From Candidatus Heimdallarchaeota archaeon (lineage in GTDB: Archaea > Asgardarchaeota > Heimdallarchaeia > Heimdallarchaeales > Kariarchaeaceae): a DNA stretch of 17,001 nt. The notes below the pieces were generated by a model. That model saw only the letters and a list, made by a program, of their open reading frames with translations. It had not been told where the DNA came from and did no database searches. The stretch covers positions 1 to 17,001 of the forward strand of contig JAOUKW010000035.1 of assembly GCA_029882335.1 (NCBI GenBank). The letters run 5' to 3'. Every line of letters starts with the position of its first letter. Positions within the stretch are counted from its first letter, which is position 1. Shown here one piece after another: positions 7,496 to 15,131 of this stretch. The position numbers and the translations under genes were made by a program.

Positions 7496-8794
7496 TTAAG
7501 ACATATGTTTTACAACAGCTTTTCCAAATTCAGTCGTTGAGATTGGAGTTACATCATCTAGTTGTCGAGCCAAATCATAAGTTACTTCTTTATTCACGAT
7601 AGCCCCTTGCAAACCTTTGTGGATTAATTCTGATGCTTCATCCCATCCAAGATATTCTAACATAATTGCAGCAGATAGTAATAAAGACCCAGGATTTACC
7701 TTATCCATATTTGTATATTTAGGAGCTGTACCATGTGTTGCTTCAGCTACAAATACACCAGTTTCGTAATTTATATTCGCTCCTGGAGCCATTCCAATGC
7801 CACCGACCAAGGCAGCAGCAGCATCGCTTAAATAATCACCATTGAGATTCATGGTTGCTAATACGGAAAATTCAGAAGATCTCAATAGAATGTGTTGAAA
7901 GGTAACATCCGCGATTCTGTCATTTACAAGAAGTTTTCCTTCAGGCATATTACCATTATAGTCCTTCCATAATTCATCCTCAGTTACTATAAAATCTCGA
8001 AATTCTTCCTTAGCCACTTCATAACCCCAATTTTTAAATGCACCTTCTGTATATTTCATAATATTTCCTTTATGAACTAAAGTAACCACTGGTTTTTTCT
8101 TTGCAATTGCATATTGAATTGCAGCTCGCACTAATCTTTTTGAACCAGACAATGAAATTGGTTTAATTCCAATTCCTGAATCATCATTAATTGTTTTACC
8201 CATAGAGCGTAATAATTCAATTAATTGTTTTTGTTCAGGGTCTGTATGTTTAAATTCTATGCCAGAATAAACATCTTCACTATTCTCCCTGAATATGGTC
8301 AAATCTACCTCTTCAGGATATTTTATCCTAGTAGGTGTACCTTGATAATACCGAACTGGTCTTACACATGTGTATAAATCTAATATTTGCCTGATACCAA
8401 CATTTAATGACCTAAAACCCTCACCAATTGGTGTAGTTAACGGCCCTTTTATTGTAACTAGATACTCATTTATTGCTTTAATTGTATCCTGAGGAAGATA
8501 GGCATTTCGTTGTTCATCAACAGGTCTTTTAACCAATTCACCATCAGTTAAATTAGGATGATAAAATGATCTTGCCTCATCACCACAATAAATTTTGAAC
8601 CATGTTATTTTCCTAGTACCACCATATGCCTTTTCTACTGCAGCATTGACTGTGGGGATCATTGCATTTGTTATGTCAGGACCAATTCCATCTCCAGAGA
8701 TATACGGAATTATTGGATTGTTGGGAACAATTAATTTACCATCTTGAATTGTAATTTTTTCACCATCTGTAGGAGGAGTAATTTTTTCATACAC
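7496..8794 (-). CDS. icd: Isocitrate dehydrogenase, NADP-type
   Basis: This 432-residue TCA cycle enzyme oxidatively decarboxylates isocitrate to 2-oxoglutarate. It is close to the E. coli Icd type across its whole length. The substrate loop FRSLNVGIRQ is at 127-136, with Ser129 in the place of the E. coli regulatory Ser113. Further conserved blocks are RPVRYYQGTP (145-154), FRENSEDVYSGIE (168-180), LVHKGNIMKYTEGAFK (239-254), MNLNGDYLSDA (315-325) and HGTAPKY (354-360). The cofactor-selecting residues Lys359, Tyr360, Val366, Tyr406 and Arg410 match the E. coli set Lys344, Tyr345, Val351, Tyr391 and Arg395, so NADP is predicted. The start is GTG at 8792-8794; it gives an N-terminus that aligns residue by residue with E. 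coli Icd. The gene is divergent from cheW. Confidence 0.96.
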   Translation of the reverse strand: MYEKITPPTDGEKITIQDGKLIVPNNPIIPYISGDGIGPDITNAMIPTVNAAVEKAYGGTRKITWFKIYCGDEARSFYHPNLTDGELVKRPVDEQRNAYLPQDTIKAINEYLVTIKGPLTTPIGEGFRSLNVGIRQILDLYTCVRPVRYYQGTPTRIKYPEEVDLTIFRENSEDVYSGIEFKHTDPEQKQLIELLRSMGKTINDDSGIGIKPISLSGSKRLVRAAIQYAIAKKKPVVTLVHKGNIMKYTEGAFKNWGYEVAKEEFRDFIVTEDELWKDYNGNMPEGKLLVNDRIADVTFQHILLRSSEFSVLATMNLNGDYLSDAAAALVGGIGMAPGANINYETGVFVAEATHGTAPKYTNMDKVNPGSLLLSAAIMLEYLGWDEASELIHKGLQGAIVNKEVTYDLARQLDDVTPISTTEFGKAVVKHMS

Positions 8795-8812
8795 AATTGA
8801 TAAATTAATTCC

Positions 8813-8865
8813 CCAAATAAAACTATGCAGTTTATGAGATTAACTATTGATAAAAATTTATTTGG
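8813..8865. repeat. Inverted repeat upstream of icd
   Basis: CCAAATAAA (8813-8821) and TTTATTTGG (8857-8865) are perfect 9-base inverted copies 35 bases apart in the icd/cheW divergent spacer. AT-rich and short, they may be a regulator site or chance. Confidence 0.3.
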
Positions 8866-8973
8866 TAAAATGGAAATTGTTTTATTTTAATAATTTAAGT
8901 AAATCACAAGCTAGAATAAGAAATTGTTTTTGAAAAATTGGTTTATCATTATTATATGCATTTGACAACCTTA

Positions 8974-8985
8974 ATATTTATATAC
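8974..8985 (+). promoter_or_regulatory. TATA box for cheW operon
   Basis: ATATTTATATAC is the best TATA-like match ahead of cheW. It predicts transcription start near 9005 and a leader of about 50 bases ending in the weak Shine-Dalgarno-like AAAGTGAT (9042-9049). Confidence 0.45.
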
Positions 8986-9055
8986 AAACGTTTACTTATT
9001 TTAAAACTGTAAAACATTTACAAAACCAAAAGGACAAATTTTAAAGTGATTTTAT

Positions 9056-9751
9056 ATGGCTGAAACAGTTTTAGATACTCATTCAATGCAACAATACCTT
9101 TTCTTTAAACTAGATTCAGAAAATGTAGCAATTAAACTTGATAATATTGAAACAATCCAACTTTCTACAGAAGTAGTGCCCATACCAAGGGCACCAAAAT
9201 TTGTATTAGGTGTAACTAATGTAGAAAACACCATTATTCCAGTTATTAATTTAGAATACTTTGTGAATGATAAACAAACAATTGATATTGACAATGCAAT
9301 TATTATTGTAGTATCAAATGAAGATACAATATTTGGATTATATTCTTCCTCACTCCCAATAGTTGTCACAAACATTGAAGAAATTAAAGAAAGAAGTGAG
9401 AAAATACCCACTAATTGGCAGGTCGGTACATTCAAATCTGAATCAATAGAGAGGTTAACTTTACTTGATCCTGCAAAATTTTGGATTTCACTTGGTGATA
9501 CAGAAATTATATCTCCTGTATTACAAATAGATCAATCCTTACAACAGGTAAAAGAAAAGGATTCCAAGGAAGCAAAGAAAGAAGAGAAAACAGCTACTGA
9601 GACCAAGAAACCCAAGGAAGAAGCAGATAAAAAAGCTGCAGAGACCAAGAAACCCAAGGAAGAAGATAAAAAAGCTGCAGATATCAATGAAGAAGATGCA
9701 GATAGCTCAGATGATGATAAAAAGAAATCAAAAGGGAAGAAAAAATCATAG
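9056..9751 (+). CDS. cheW: CheW-like coupling protein with charged C-terminal tail
   Basis: This 231-residue protein starts with a CheW domain (about 11-158): QQYLFFKLDSENVAIKLDNI, then IPRAPKFVLGV (43-53) and TIIPVINLEYF (59-69). It would couple receptors to CheA as an adaptor. The usual Asn-x-Arg-Gly hallmark in the loop before IIPV reads NVENTIIPV, so the Arg-Gly pair that contacts partners in known CheW proteins is Glu57-Asn58 here. Residues 165-231 form a Lys/Glu-rich, surely disordered tail with a near-perfect tandem repeat. The AAAGTGAT motif 6 bases ahead of the ATG is a weak Shine-Dalgarno match. It is followed after 52 bases by the multi-CheW gene and is likely in one operon with it. 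Confidence 0.9.
   Translation: MAETVLDTHSMQQYLFFKLDSENVAIKLDNIETIQLSTEVVPIPRAPKFVLGVTNVENTIIPVINLEYFVNDKQTIDIDNAIIIVVSNEDTIFGLYSSSLPIVVTNIEEIKERSEKIPTNWQVGTFKSESIERLTLLDPAKFWISLGDTEIISPVLQIDQSLQQVKEKDSKEAKKEEKTATETKKPKEEADKKAAETKKPKEEDKKAADINEEDADSSDDDKKKSKGKKKS
9599..9679 (+). repeat. Tandem duplication inside the cheW tail
   Basis: Units 9599-9640 (42 bases) and 9641-9679 (39 bases) are identical except for loss of one GCA triplet in the second. They encode ETKKPKEEADKKAA and ETKKPKEEDKKAA. Identity at the DNA level suggests a recent, in-frame duplication by slippage. Confidence 0.85.
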
Positions 9752-9767
9752 AATCAATAATTTGATT
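9752..9767 (+). terminator. Weak AT hairpin after cheW
   Basis: AATCAA-TAAT-TTGATT directly follows the cheW stop and could fold into a 6-pair stem. It is too weak for firm termination; it may be partial attenuation, mRNA stabilisation or chance. Confidence 0.25.
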
Positions 9768-9786
9768 GATTTTATGATTTAAATTT

Positions 9787-9794
9787 AGGTAGGA
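9787..9794 (+). promoter_or_regulatory. Shine-Dalgarno site for the multi-CheW gene
   Basis: AGGTAGGA lies 9 bases before the ATG at 9804. It supports this start and translation from the cheW transcript. Confidence 0.55.
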
Positions 9795-9803
9795 ATAATA
9801 TAA

Positions 9804-12317
9804 ATGAGTGGACGAACTGTTAGAGGTAAAGACCCAGCAAAATTTACACAGGTTGATGAAAATATTATACTGTGTAAAATTTCAGGATACCAATTTTCCA
9901 TAGAAGAATTGAGTGTAATTGAAATATTACCAATACAAGTACAAATAAGTAGTGTCCCTGGCTCTCCAAAATGGGTCAAAGGAGTATTTGATTTCCATGG
10001 AGACAGCATTCCAATAATATCACTAGCCAGTTGGTTAGAGCTATCAGAGAATGACAATAATGCGAATATATGTATAGTTTTAAAATCGCAGAATAAGACT
10101 TTTGCAATATTATCAGAAACTGTTACAACCATTACAAAACCTGATAAATCTTATTTCAAACATCCAGGCGATAAAGTATTAAAAAATCTTCTATATAAGA
10201 ATATATTCAATTATGCCGATGAAAAAACATTCGTATTAAATGTTGATGTTATTGCGGAAAATTTTGCTCAAGATACCTTATCTGCAAATTGGAAGTTATG
10301 GATGGAATTTGTCCATACACAAAAAGAAAGTATTAAACTCAAGGAAGGACCCCGTAAGAAAAGTGTCACTCAAAATTTAGCCAAATTAGAATATAGAGGT
10401 TTAAAAATATTATTAACAGTAGATGATTCTTTTAATATCTATCCAGATACTAATGTTTTCCATGAATTACAAAATTTCCCAAATTATTATATTGGAACAG
10501 TTGATCTAGACAATAGAGTATCGGTGGCAATTGATTTTTCTAAATTCTTAAAACTCCCATTCGTAGAAGTGGAAGGAAAACATGTGTATCTTAAGTTAGG
10601 TGACTTCATGGGTGATATTGCCATGAAAGTACCAGTTCCTAATATCATTCACGTTGATATTGAGAAATCCAGAACTCTAACCAAAAAAACATCTAAATTA
10701 AATGTACCTTCAGCGAAGTATATTTTATTAGAAAACGAAATTTATCTTTACATGGACTCTTCACAATTATTGAAATTTTTCCAAAATGAATTTATCAATA
10801 TGTTGAAAGAGGAATGGCAAAAGAACATTCCAAAATGGGATATAAAACCAGAAGAAATAGCCATGCCTGAACACCACATTATCAAATCAACAAGGGTTGC
10901 AACTGAGACATCTGCACCAACATCAGTTGTTGTAGATGAGTATGTAGTTTGCGATCTAGGTCAAATAAAAATTGCTTTTGAGCAAAAGTATCTTTATCAG
11001 TTAATTAGTAATGATGTTGTAATTTCAAGTATCCCAGATGCACCAGAATGGGTTTTTGGAGTAATGGATCATGAAAGCGAAGATGTCGTTGTAATTGACA
11101 TGGCAAAGTGGTTAGATATAAAAGTAAACCAAAATAATCCCAGAATGGTAGTATTGGAAATCTATAACCGGAAAATTAGTTTTCCCTGTCTGAATACTGA
11201 ACTGGTTGAGAAATCGATTGCAGATCAATCTTACTTCAGAGAGACATTAATTAAAAAGAAAGGAATTCCATTTGGTAACATCTTTAGAGATGTAAAACAT
11301 GGTTATGTATTCTTGTTAAACGAGGAACAGCTACTTTCTGCAGCTTACCAAACATATTTTCAAGACATTTGGAAAGAAAATTGGAATGAATTCCTACATA
11401 TTGGTAAGGTCAACATAAAAACAACAATTAGCATGGAATTTCAACGTTTATCCGAGTTAGATTCAGTTATAACCAATATTGAAGGCCATTCCTTTGTACT
11501 ACCAGTAGAATATATAGAAACCATTAGAGAAACAAATAAACAAGAATTACTATATCAGGGAATTCCAATCATTGCATATGACGGAAAATGGATCCCAACG
11601 ATAAATTTGAATAATCTCATCTCGGATACACCTTCTGAATTTTCCCAATATGCCTTGGTTATAAATGATGGCTCTGTGCGTTATAACATTAATACAAACG
11701 ATGTTAGATTAACTACAAAAGAAAGAAATTTAGTTAATGATAAGTCTTGGAATCATATTTTGAAAGAAAATGGAAGCATTGGATTGACCTCGTTAATACA
11801 AACTAGAGATGGAAACGCGTATGAATTCAATCCAGCCAAAGTAAAAGTACGATTAAGTGAAAAAAATAATCCAGCAACTCTGCAAAATATTGCAACCACC
11901 ATTTCAAAAGCAAATATTGAACCTCCTGAATTAGATGAAGATATTGAATTGAAGAGTGATTCATATATGCAAATTTGGGAGAAAGATACAAAATTATTCC
12001 TTTCTATACAGGATACTGAACTAACTGATTTTGAAAATATTGCATTTAGTGTTGATGAAATTTCTATGATCTATTATGAACCTCAACCGGATATGACCAT
12101 AGAAAAATGGTTAAACACCAATCTAACCGGGAAATATATTCACATCTACATAGAAACAATGAAGACAGGAAATAAAAAATTATTTGAAATACCTGCATCA
12201 AGTAAATTACTTGCAGTCCACAATGACAAAATTACCACAGAAGGAAAGAATACAATACTCTCATTAACAGATAAACAATACAAAATTATTTCTCCTGAAA
12301 TCCTATTCAAATCATAA
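9804..12317 (+). CDS. Giant multi-CheW-domain protein (four to five CheW-like units)
   Basis: This 837-residue cytoplasmic protein has no enzyme motif. It is made of successive CheW-like units: about 18-170, 193-345, 378-532, 548-684 and a divergent fifth at 717-837. Units 1 and 3 align best: ISSVPGSPKWVKGVFDF (48-64) against ISSIPDAPEWVFGVMDH (407-423), followed by IPIISLASWLEL (69-80) against VVVIDMAKWLDI (428-439). Each unit opens with a strand pair such as DENIILCKISGYQFSIEEL. Units 1-3 close with an aromatic helix (NWKLWMEFV 162-170, EEWQKNIPKW 336-345, ENWNEFL 525-531). The Arg-Gly loop hallmark of classical CheW is absent in all units. The context (after cheW, before cheY-cheA-cheC) suggests a scaffold of the chemoreceptor array that could join several CheA P5 domains or receptors. 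The domain count is by eye; units 2, 4 and 5 are the least certain. Confidence 0.8.
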   Translation: MSGRTVRGKDPAKFTQVDENIILCKISGYQFSIEELSVIEILPIQVQISSVPGSPKWVKGVFDFHGDSIPIISLASWLELSENDNNANICIVLKSQNKTFAILSETVTTITKPDKSYFKHPGDKVLKNLLYKNIFNYADEKTFVLNVDVIAENFAQDTLSANWKLWMEFVHTQKESIKLKEGPRKKSVTQNLAKLEYRGLKILLTVDDSFNIYPDTNVFHELQNFPNYYIGTVDLDNRVSVAIDFSKFLKLPFVEVEGKHVYLKLGDFMGDIAMKVPVPNIIHVDIEKSRTLTKKTSKLNVPSAKYILLENEIYLYMDSSQLLKFFQNEFINMLKEEWQKNIPKWDIKPEEIAMPEHHIIKSTRVATETSAPTSVVVDEYVVCDLGQIKIAFEQKYLYQLISNDVVISSIPDAPEWVFGVMDHESEDVVVIDMAKWLDIKVNQNNPRMVVLEIYNRKISFPCLNTELVEKSIADQSYFRETLIKKKGIPFGNIFRDVKHGYVFLLNEEQLLSAAYQTYFQDIWKENWNEFLHIGKVNIKTTISMEFQRLSELDSVITNIEGHSFVLPVEYIETIRETNKQELLYQGIPIIAYDGKWIPTINLNNLISDTPSEFSQYALVINDGSVRYNINTNDVRLTTKERNLVNDKSWNHILKENGSIGLTSLIQTRDGNAYEFNPAKVKVRLSEKNNPATLQNIATTISKANIEPPELDEDIELKSDSYMQIWEKDTKLFLSIQDTELTDFENIAFSVDEISMIYYEPQPDMTIEKWLNTNLTGKYIHIYIETMKTGNKKLFEIPASSKLLAVHNDKITTEGKNTILSLTDKQYKIISPEILFKS

Positions 12318-12612
12318 ATTAAATATTATTTTCAAAAATTACATTAAATCATTTCTAATATTAATTTATTCACATACAAAGATTTTCAAGTATCAAGAAA
12401 ATTCAATTTTATTATATTAAATCTTGAATATTACTCAAGAACATTATATAAAGTTACAATTAAATACTAAATATATTTATTAAATTAGCTCAACATTGAG
12501 ATTATTAAGATTTGAAAGTCAGAGTATCTATTTGTTTCATATATAATATTAATTCAACAAATTAATCGAAAAATTACCTTCATATTTCATCTATAACATA
12601 TTTTAAATAGCC

Positions 12613-12630
12613 TTACACAATTTCGTGTAA
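12613..12630 (+). promoter_or_regulatory. Palindrome upstream of cheY promoter
   Basis: TTACAC-AATTTC-GTGTAA is a perfect 6-base dyad ending about 33 bases before the TATA box. That position is suited to an activator or repressor dimer. No regulator is known to me for it. Confidence 0.35.
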
Positions 12631-12661
12631 ATAAATACAAACTACATCGCATCACCTTAAA

Positions 12662-12671
12662 CCTTATATAG
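12662..12671 (+). promoter_or_regulatory. TATA box for cheY-cheA-cheC unit
   Basis: CCTTATATAG is centred about 51 bases before the cheY ATG. Transcription start would be near 12693, with a 25-base leader holding the GGTGA site. Confidence 0.5.
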
Positions 12672-12706
12672 AATACAGTAGTTACAATATATTTAACTAA
12701 TAAATT

Positions 12707-12711
12707 GGTGA
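12707..12711 (+). promoter_or_regulatory. Shine-Dalgarno site for cheY
   Basis: GGTGA lies 6 bases before the ATG at 12718, fixing this start. The same pentamer precedes the small ORF at 14963 and cheC. Confidence 0.65.
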
Positions 12712-12717
12712 ATATCA

Positions 12718-13083
12718 ATGGCACGAATATTAATTGTTGATGATTCAAATTATCTAAGAGCAACCTTAAGAACGGCTTTTGAGAAAGCAGGACACGAAGT
12801 AGTAGCAGAGGCTGATAATGGTGAAGATGCAGTTGAACAATATGCAAAACACCGCCCAGATGCATGCACTATGGATATTGTCATGCCAAAAGGAAACGGA
12901 TTACAAGCAATCACACAAATTATGGAATTTGACCCAGATGCTAGAATTATAGTAATTACTGCACTTGGACATGAACCTATGATCAGAAAAGCATTAAGCT
13001 TTGGAGCATTGAACTTTGTTATTAAACCTGCTGAAACAGAAGAAGTGTTACAAGCAGTAGATGGTGTACTAAGTGGAATGTAA
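12718..13083 (+). CDS. cheY: CheY chemotaxis response regulator
   Basis: This 121-residue single receiver domain has all the catalytic residues: the acidic pair Asp8-Asp9, the phospho-acceptor Asp53 in CTMDIVMP, Thr81 and Lys103 in VIKP. When phosphorylated by CheA it would act on the motility motor, in archaea usually through the adaptor CheF at the archaellum. Neither CheF nor archaellum genes are in the window. There is no output domain and the length is standard. It is the first gene of the cheY-cheA-smORF-cheC run, 29 bases before cheA. The intact phospho-site contrasts with the degenerate receiver of CheB in the same window. Confidence 0.96.
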   Translation: MARILIVDDSNYLRATLRTAFEKAGHEVVAEADNGEDAVEQYAKHRPDACTMDIVMPKGNGLQAITQIMEFDPDARIIVITALGHEPMIRKALSFGALNFVIKPAETEEVLQAVDGVLSGM

Positions 13084-13095
13084 ACTTCTGATGAA

Positions 13096-13103
13096 GAGGT
13101 TGA
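13096..13103 (+). promoter_or_regulatory. Shine-Dalgarno site for cheA
   Basis: GAGGTTGA, one inserted T away from GAGGTGA, lies 9 bases before the ATG at 13113 and supports that start. Confidence 0.5.
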
Positions 13104-13112
13104 CTTAATAAA

Positions 13113-14918
13113 ATGTCTGGAAACACAATAAATTGGGATCCTTGGCTAGACGATATCGAAAGAAGTCTAGAAATGATGGGTCCTGCAATAGAAGTTTTAA
13201 AAACGAATTCTTCAGATATGAAATCCATTGAAGATATGAAGGTAGTACTACATTCAGTCAAAGGATTAATGGATTCAGTTGGTTTAAAAACCAGTACCCA
13301 GACTGTATTCCAAATTGAAGAAAATGTACATCAGGAGATGGATTCATTATCTGGTGAAACAATTAGTCAATTGGAAAAAGTATTTGCAAGACTTTCTGAT
13401 CTAGTAAAAACAATTCAAAAGAATAAACCATCCGCAGATGGTATTTTGGATTTAGATAAGTCATCTGGTTTTGAAGCAATTCTTGTTACATTTGGAAAAG
13501 AATACCACATAGAAATTGAAGTTAAAGCAGAAAAATCACTGCGATCGGCAAGAGCTTTGTCAATACTCAATTCTATAAAGAGATTTTCAGTTATAAAAGA
13601 AAGTACTCCAGCAGAGGAAGATCTATATTTAGATGCTAACTTCGATTTTCTTATACTTGAAGTAACATCTAGAGACCATTTAGAAGATATCCAAAAAAGA
13701 ATTTCAACACTTCCCAGTGTAGGTAATGTATTAGTAGAAGAAGTTGCAGCTAAAGAAGAAGTAACTGATACCATAGAAGGTCTAGATCAAAGCATCACCA
13801 TTCGTGTACCACTAATAAACATCCGTGCAGTTGAAAATGGTTTAGCTACATTAAGTACCCATGTTGAAGCACTTAAATCAGAAGTTATCTCAACAAAAGG
13901 AATTGAAGAACTAGTTGGAATTGAAAGAGCTTTCGAAAGAATTCAGGGTGATCTCAGAAAAATGAGAAAAGTACCTCTAGACTCTATCACTTCCTCATTA
14001 CCAGTCATGGTAAAAAGATTATCAAAAGAAGTAGGAAAAGACGCAGAGCTCCTTGTGCAAGGTAGATTTGTTACTCTTGATAGAGCTCTTGCGAATTATC
14101 TTGTAGATCCAATTACTCAGATCATCAGAAATTCAATTTCTCATGGTATTGAACCAATGAAAGATCGAAGAAAGGCAAGAAAACCCCCAGTTGGCCGTCT
14201 TATCATAAATGCTTCCCTTGAACGAGATAAAATACGAATTAAAGTCAGCGATGACGGTAAAGGTATTGACAAAGAAGCTCTTCTAGCAAAAGCAAAAGAA
14301 CTCGGAATCAACAAAGGAAAAAATGTCTCAGATCAAGAAGTGTTTAACCTAATCTTTGAACGTGGTATATCAACAGCAACAGCAGATGGATTATCTGGAA
14401 GAGGTGTTGGTATGTTCGGTGCTAAAGAGAGACTTTCTCAAATTGGAGGGTCAATCACAGTAGAATCTACACCAGAAAAAGGTACTACATTTATTATTGA
14501 ATTTTCAGATCCAGATGCTTTAAGCAAGAATCTAATTTTCAATATTAATAAAGGTACATATGCAATTCCATCATCTGAAGTTGAAGAAATTATCATCATA
14601 AAACCCAAAGAATTAGTCTTCCAATCAAATACAAAAGCTGAATACTACTATAAAAATAAATTATTACCAGTAACTGTTATGAAAAATTTGATGGGAAATG
14701 ATACTGATATCAGGAAAGATAAGGATAGCAAAATTCTGCTTGTATGCCGAGGTAAAACCAGTCTGATTGGAATTCTTGTAGATAATTTACTTGATGAAAG
14801 ACTAGTAAATATTAGACCATTAAACCCATTACTTCAGAGTTATGAGTTGTTCAATGGCACCCTTACTGGAAGGGAAAGAGAAGTTATTCTCGTTATAAAT
14901 CCAGCATCAATAAAGTAG
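13113..14918 (+). CDS. cheA: CheA chemotaxis histidine kinase
   Basis: This 601-residue kinase phosphorylates CheY in response to receptors. Domains in order are Hpt/P1 (about 5-103) with the phospho-histidine His47 in LHSVKG; a P2-like region (118-212) that would dock CheY; P3 dimerisation (about 226-300); P4 ATPase (about 305-466) with the N box DPITQIIRNSISHGIEP (332-348), G1 box DDGKGID (380-386), FERGISTA (415-422) and G2 box SGRGVGMF (428-435); and the CheW-like P5 (about 470-601). After the G2 box most CheA proteins read GVGMDVV, but here Phe435 replaces that Asp. The domain end, usually LPLTLA, reads EFSDPDALS. The ATP-binding residues themselves look intact, so it should be active. 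It is in an operon with cheY (29 bases) and the following small ORF. Confidence 0.96.
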   Translation: MSGNTINWDPWLDDIERSLEMMGPAIEVLKTNSSDMKSIEDMKVVLHSVKGLMDSVGLKTSTQTVFQIEENVHQEMDSLSGETISQLEKVFARLSDLVKTIQKNKPSADGILDLDKSSGFEAILVTFGKEYHIEIEVKAEKSLRSARALSILNSIKRFSVIKESTPAEEDLYLDANFDFLILEVTSRDHLEDIQKRISTLPSVGNVLVEEVAAKEEVTDTIEGLDQSITIRVPLINIRAVENGLATLSTHVEALKSEVISTKGIEELVGIERAFERIQGDLRKMRKVPLDSITSSLPVMVKRLSKEVGKDAELLVQGRFVTLDRALANYLVDPITQIIRNSISHGIEPMKDRRKARKPPVGRLIINASLERDKIRIKVSDDGKGIDKEALLAKAKELGINKGKNVSDQEVFNLIFERGISTATADGLSGRGVGMFGAKERLSQIGGSITVESTPEKGTTFIIEFSDPDALSKNLIFNINKGTYAIPSSEVEEIIIIKPKELVFQSNTKAEYYYKNKLLPVTVMKNLMGNDTDIRKDKDSKILLVCRGKTSLIGILVDNLLDERLVNIRPLNPLLQSYELFNGTLTGREREVILVINPASIK

Positions 14919-14950
14919 GTGAAAGACCAACTTTAAACAAATTAAAAAAT

Positions 14951-14956
14951 AGGTGA
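14951..14956 (+). promoter_or_regulatory. Shine-Dalgarno site for the 48-aa ORF
   Basis: AGGTGA lies 6 bases before the ATG at 14963. It is among the better ribosome sites in the window and the main sign that the small ORF is, or once was, translated. Confidence 0.6.
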
Positions 14957-14962
14957 AAAAAA

Positions 14963-15109
14963 ATGTCAAAAACAGTATTCGATGAAAAAATGTTAGAAGC
15001 AATATTCGATCAGAAATTGTCACAAGAGAGTTTGCGATCGAGTGGGTACAAATTACAAAAACCAAATTTGCAATTCAGTAATTTTGGTGCACAGTTGAGG
15101 GAGATTTAA
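14963..15109 (+). CDS. 48-residue small protein with a CheC-like N-terminus, possible cheC remnant
   Basis: The frame encodes 48 residues starting MSKTVFDEKMLEAIF, which closely follows the start of CheC (MTNTNFDKKMLEAF) encoded 22 bases downstream. Over the first 13 codons 30 of 39 bases agree, and both starts follow a GGTGA site. Beyond that the peptide (FDQKLSQESLRSSGYKLQK and on) has no CheC active-site motif. At 15043-15057 the DNA again resembles cheC (15323-15338): TGGGTAC-AAATTACA against TGGGTACCAAATTACA, a one-base gap apart. The simplest reading is a tandem cheC copy that suffered a deletion and a frameshift. The other is a functional small protein that mimics the CheC N-terminal helix. 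FDEKMLEA and FDQKLSQE inside it also look like a short internal repeat. I do not recognise it as a known family. Confidence 0.5.
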   Translation: MSKTVFDEKMLEAIFDQKLSQESLRSSGYKLQKPNLQFSNFGAQLREI

Positions 15110-15119
15110 TTTAGTTTTT

Positions 15120-15124
15120 GGTGA
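15120..15124 (+). promoter_or_regulatory. Shine-Dalgarno site for cheC
   Basis: GGTGA lies 7 bases before the ATG at 15132 and decides this start. Confidence 0.6.
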
Positions 15125-15131
15125 ACAATTT

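Larger units (their letters stand above)
12318..12717 (+). other. 400-base spacer before cheY with promoter and small inverted repeats
   Basis: No gene or structural RNA is visible on either strand. The spacer holds the cheY promoter (TATA at 12664-12670), a 6-base inverted repeat TTACAC/GTGTAA at 12613-12630, a 12-base palindrome CTCAACATTGAG at 12489-12500 and a hairpin TCTTGA/TCAAGA at 12422-12440. It separates the cheW pair from cheY-cheA-cheC, so these are probably two transcription units. Confidence 0.45.

Noticed and set aside
9599..9679. Insertion element or recombination site
   Set aside because: It is an in-frame tandem duplication of coding sequence within the cheW tail, without terminal repeats.
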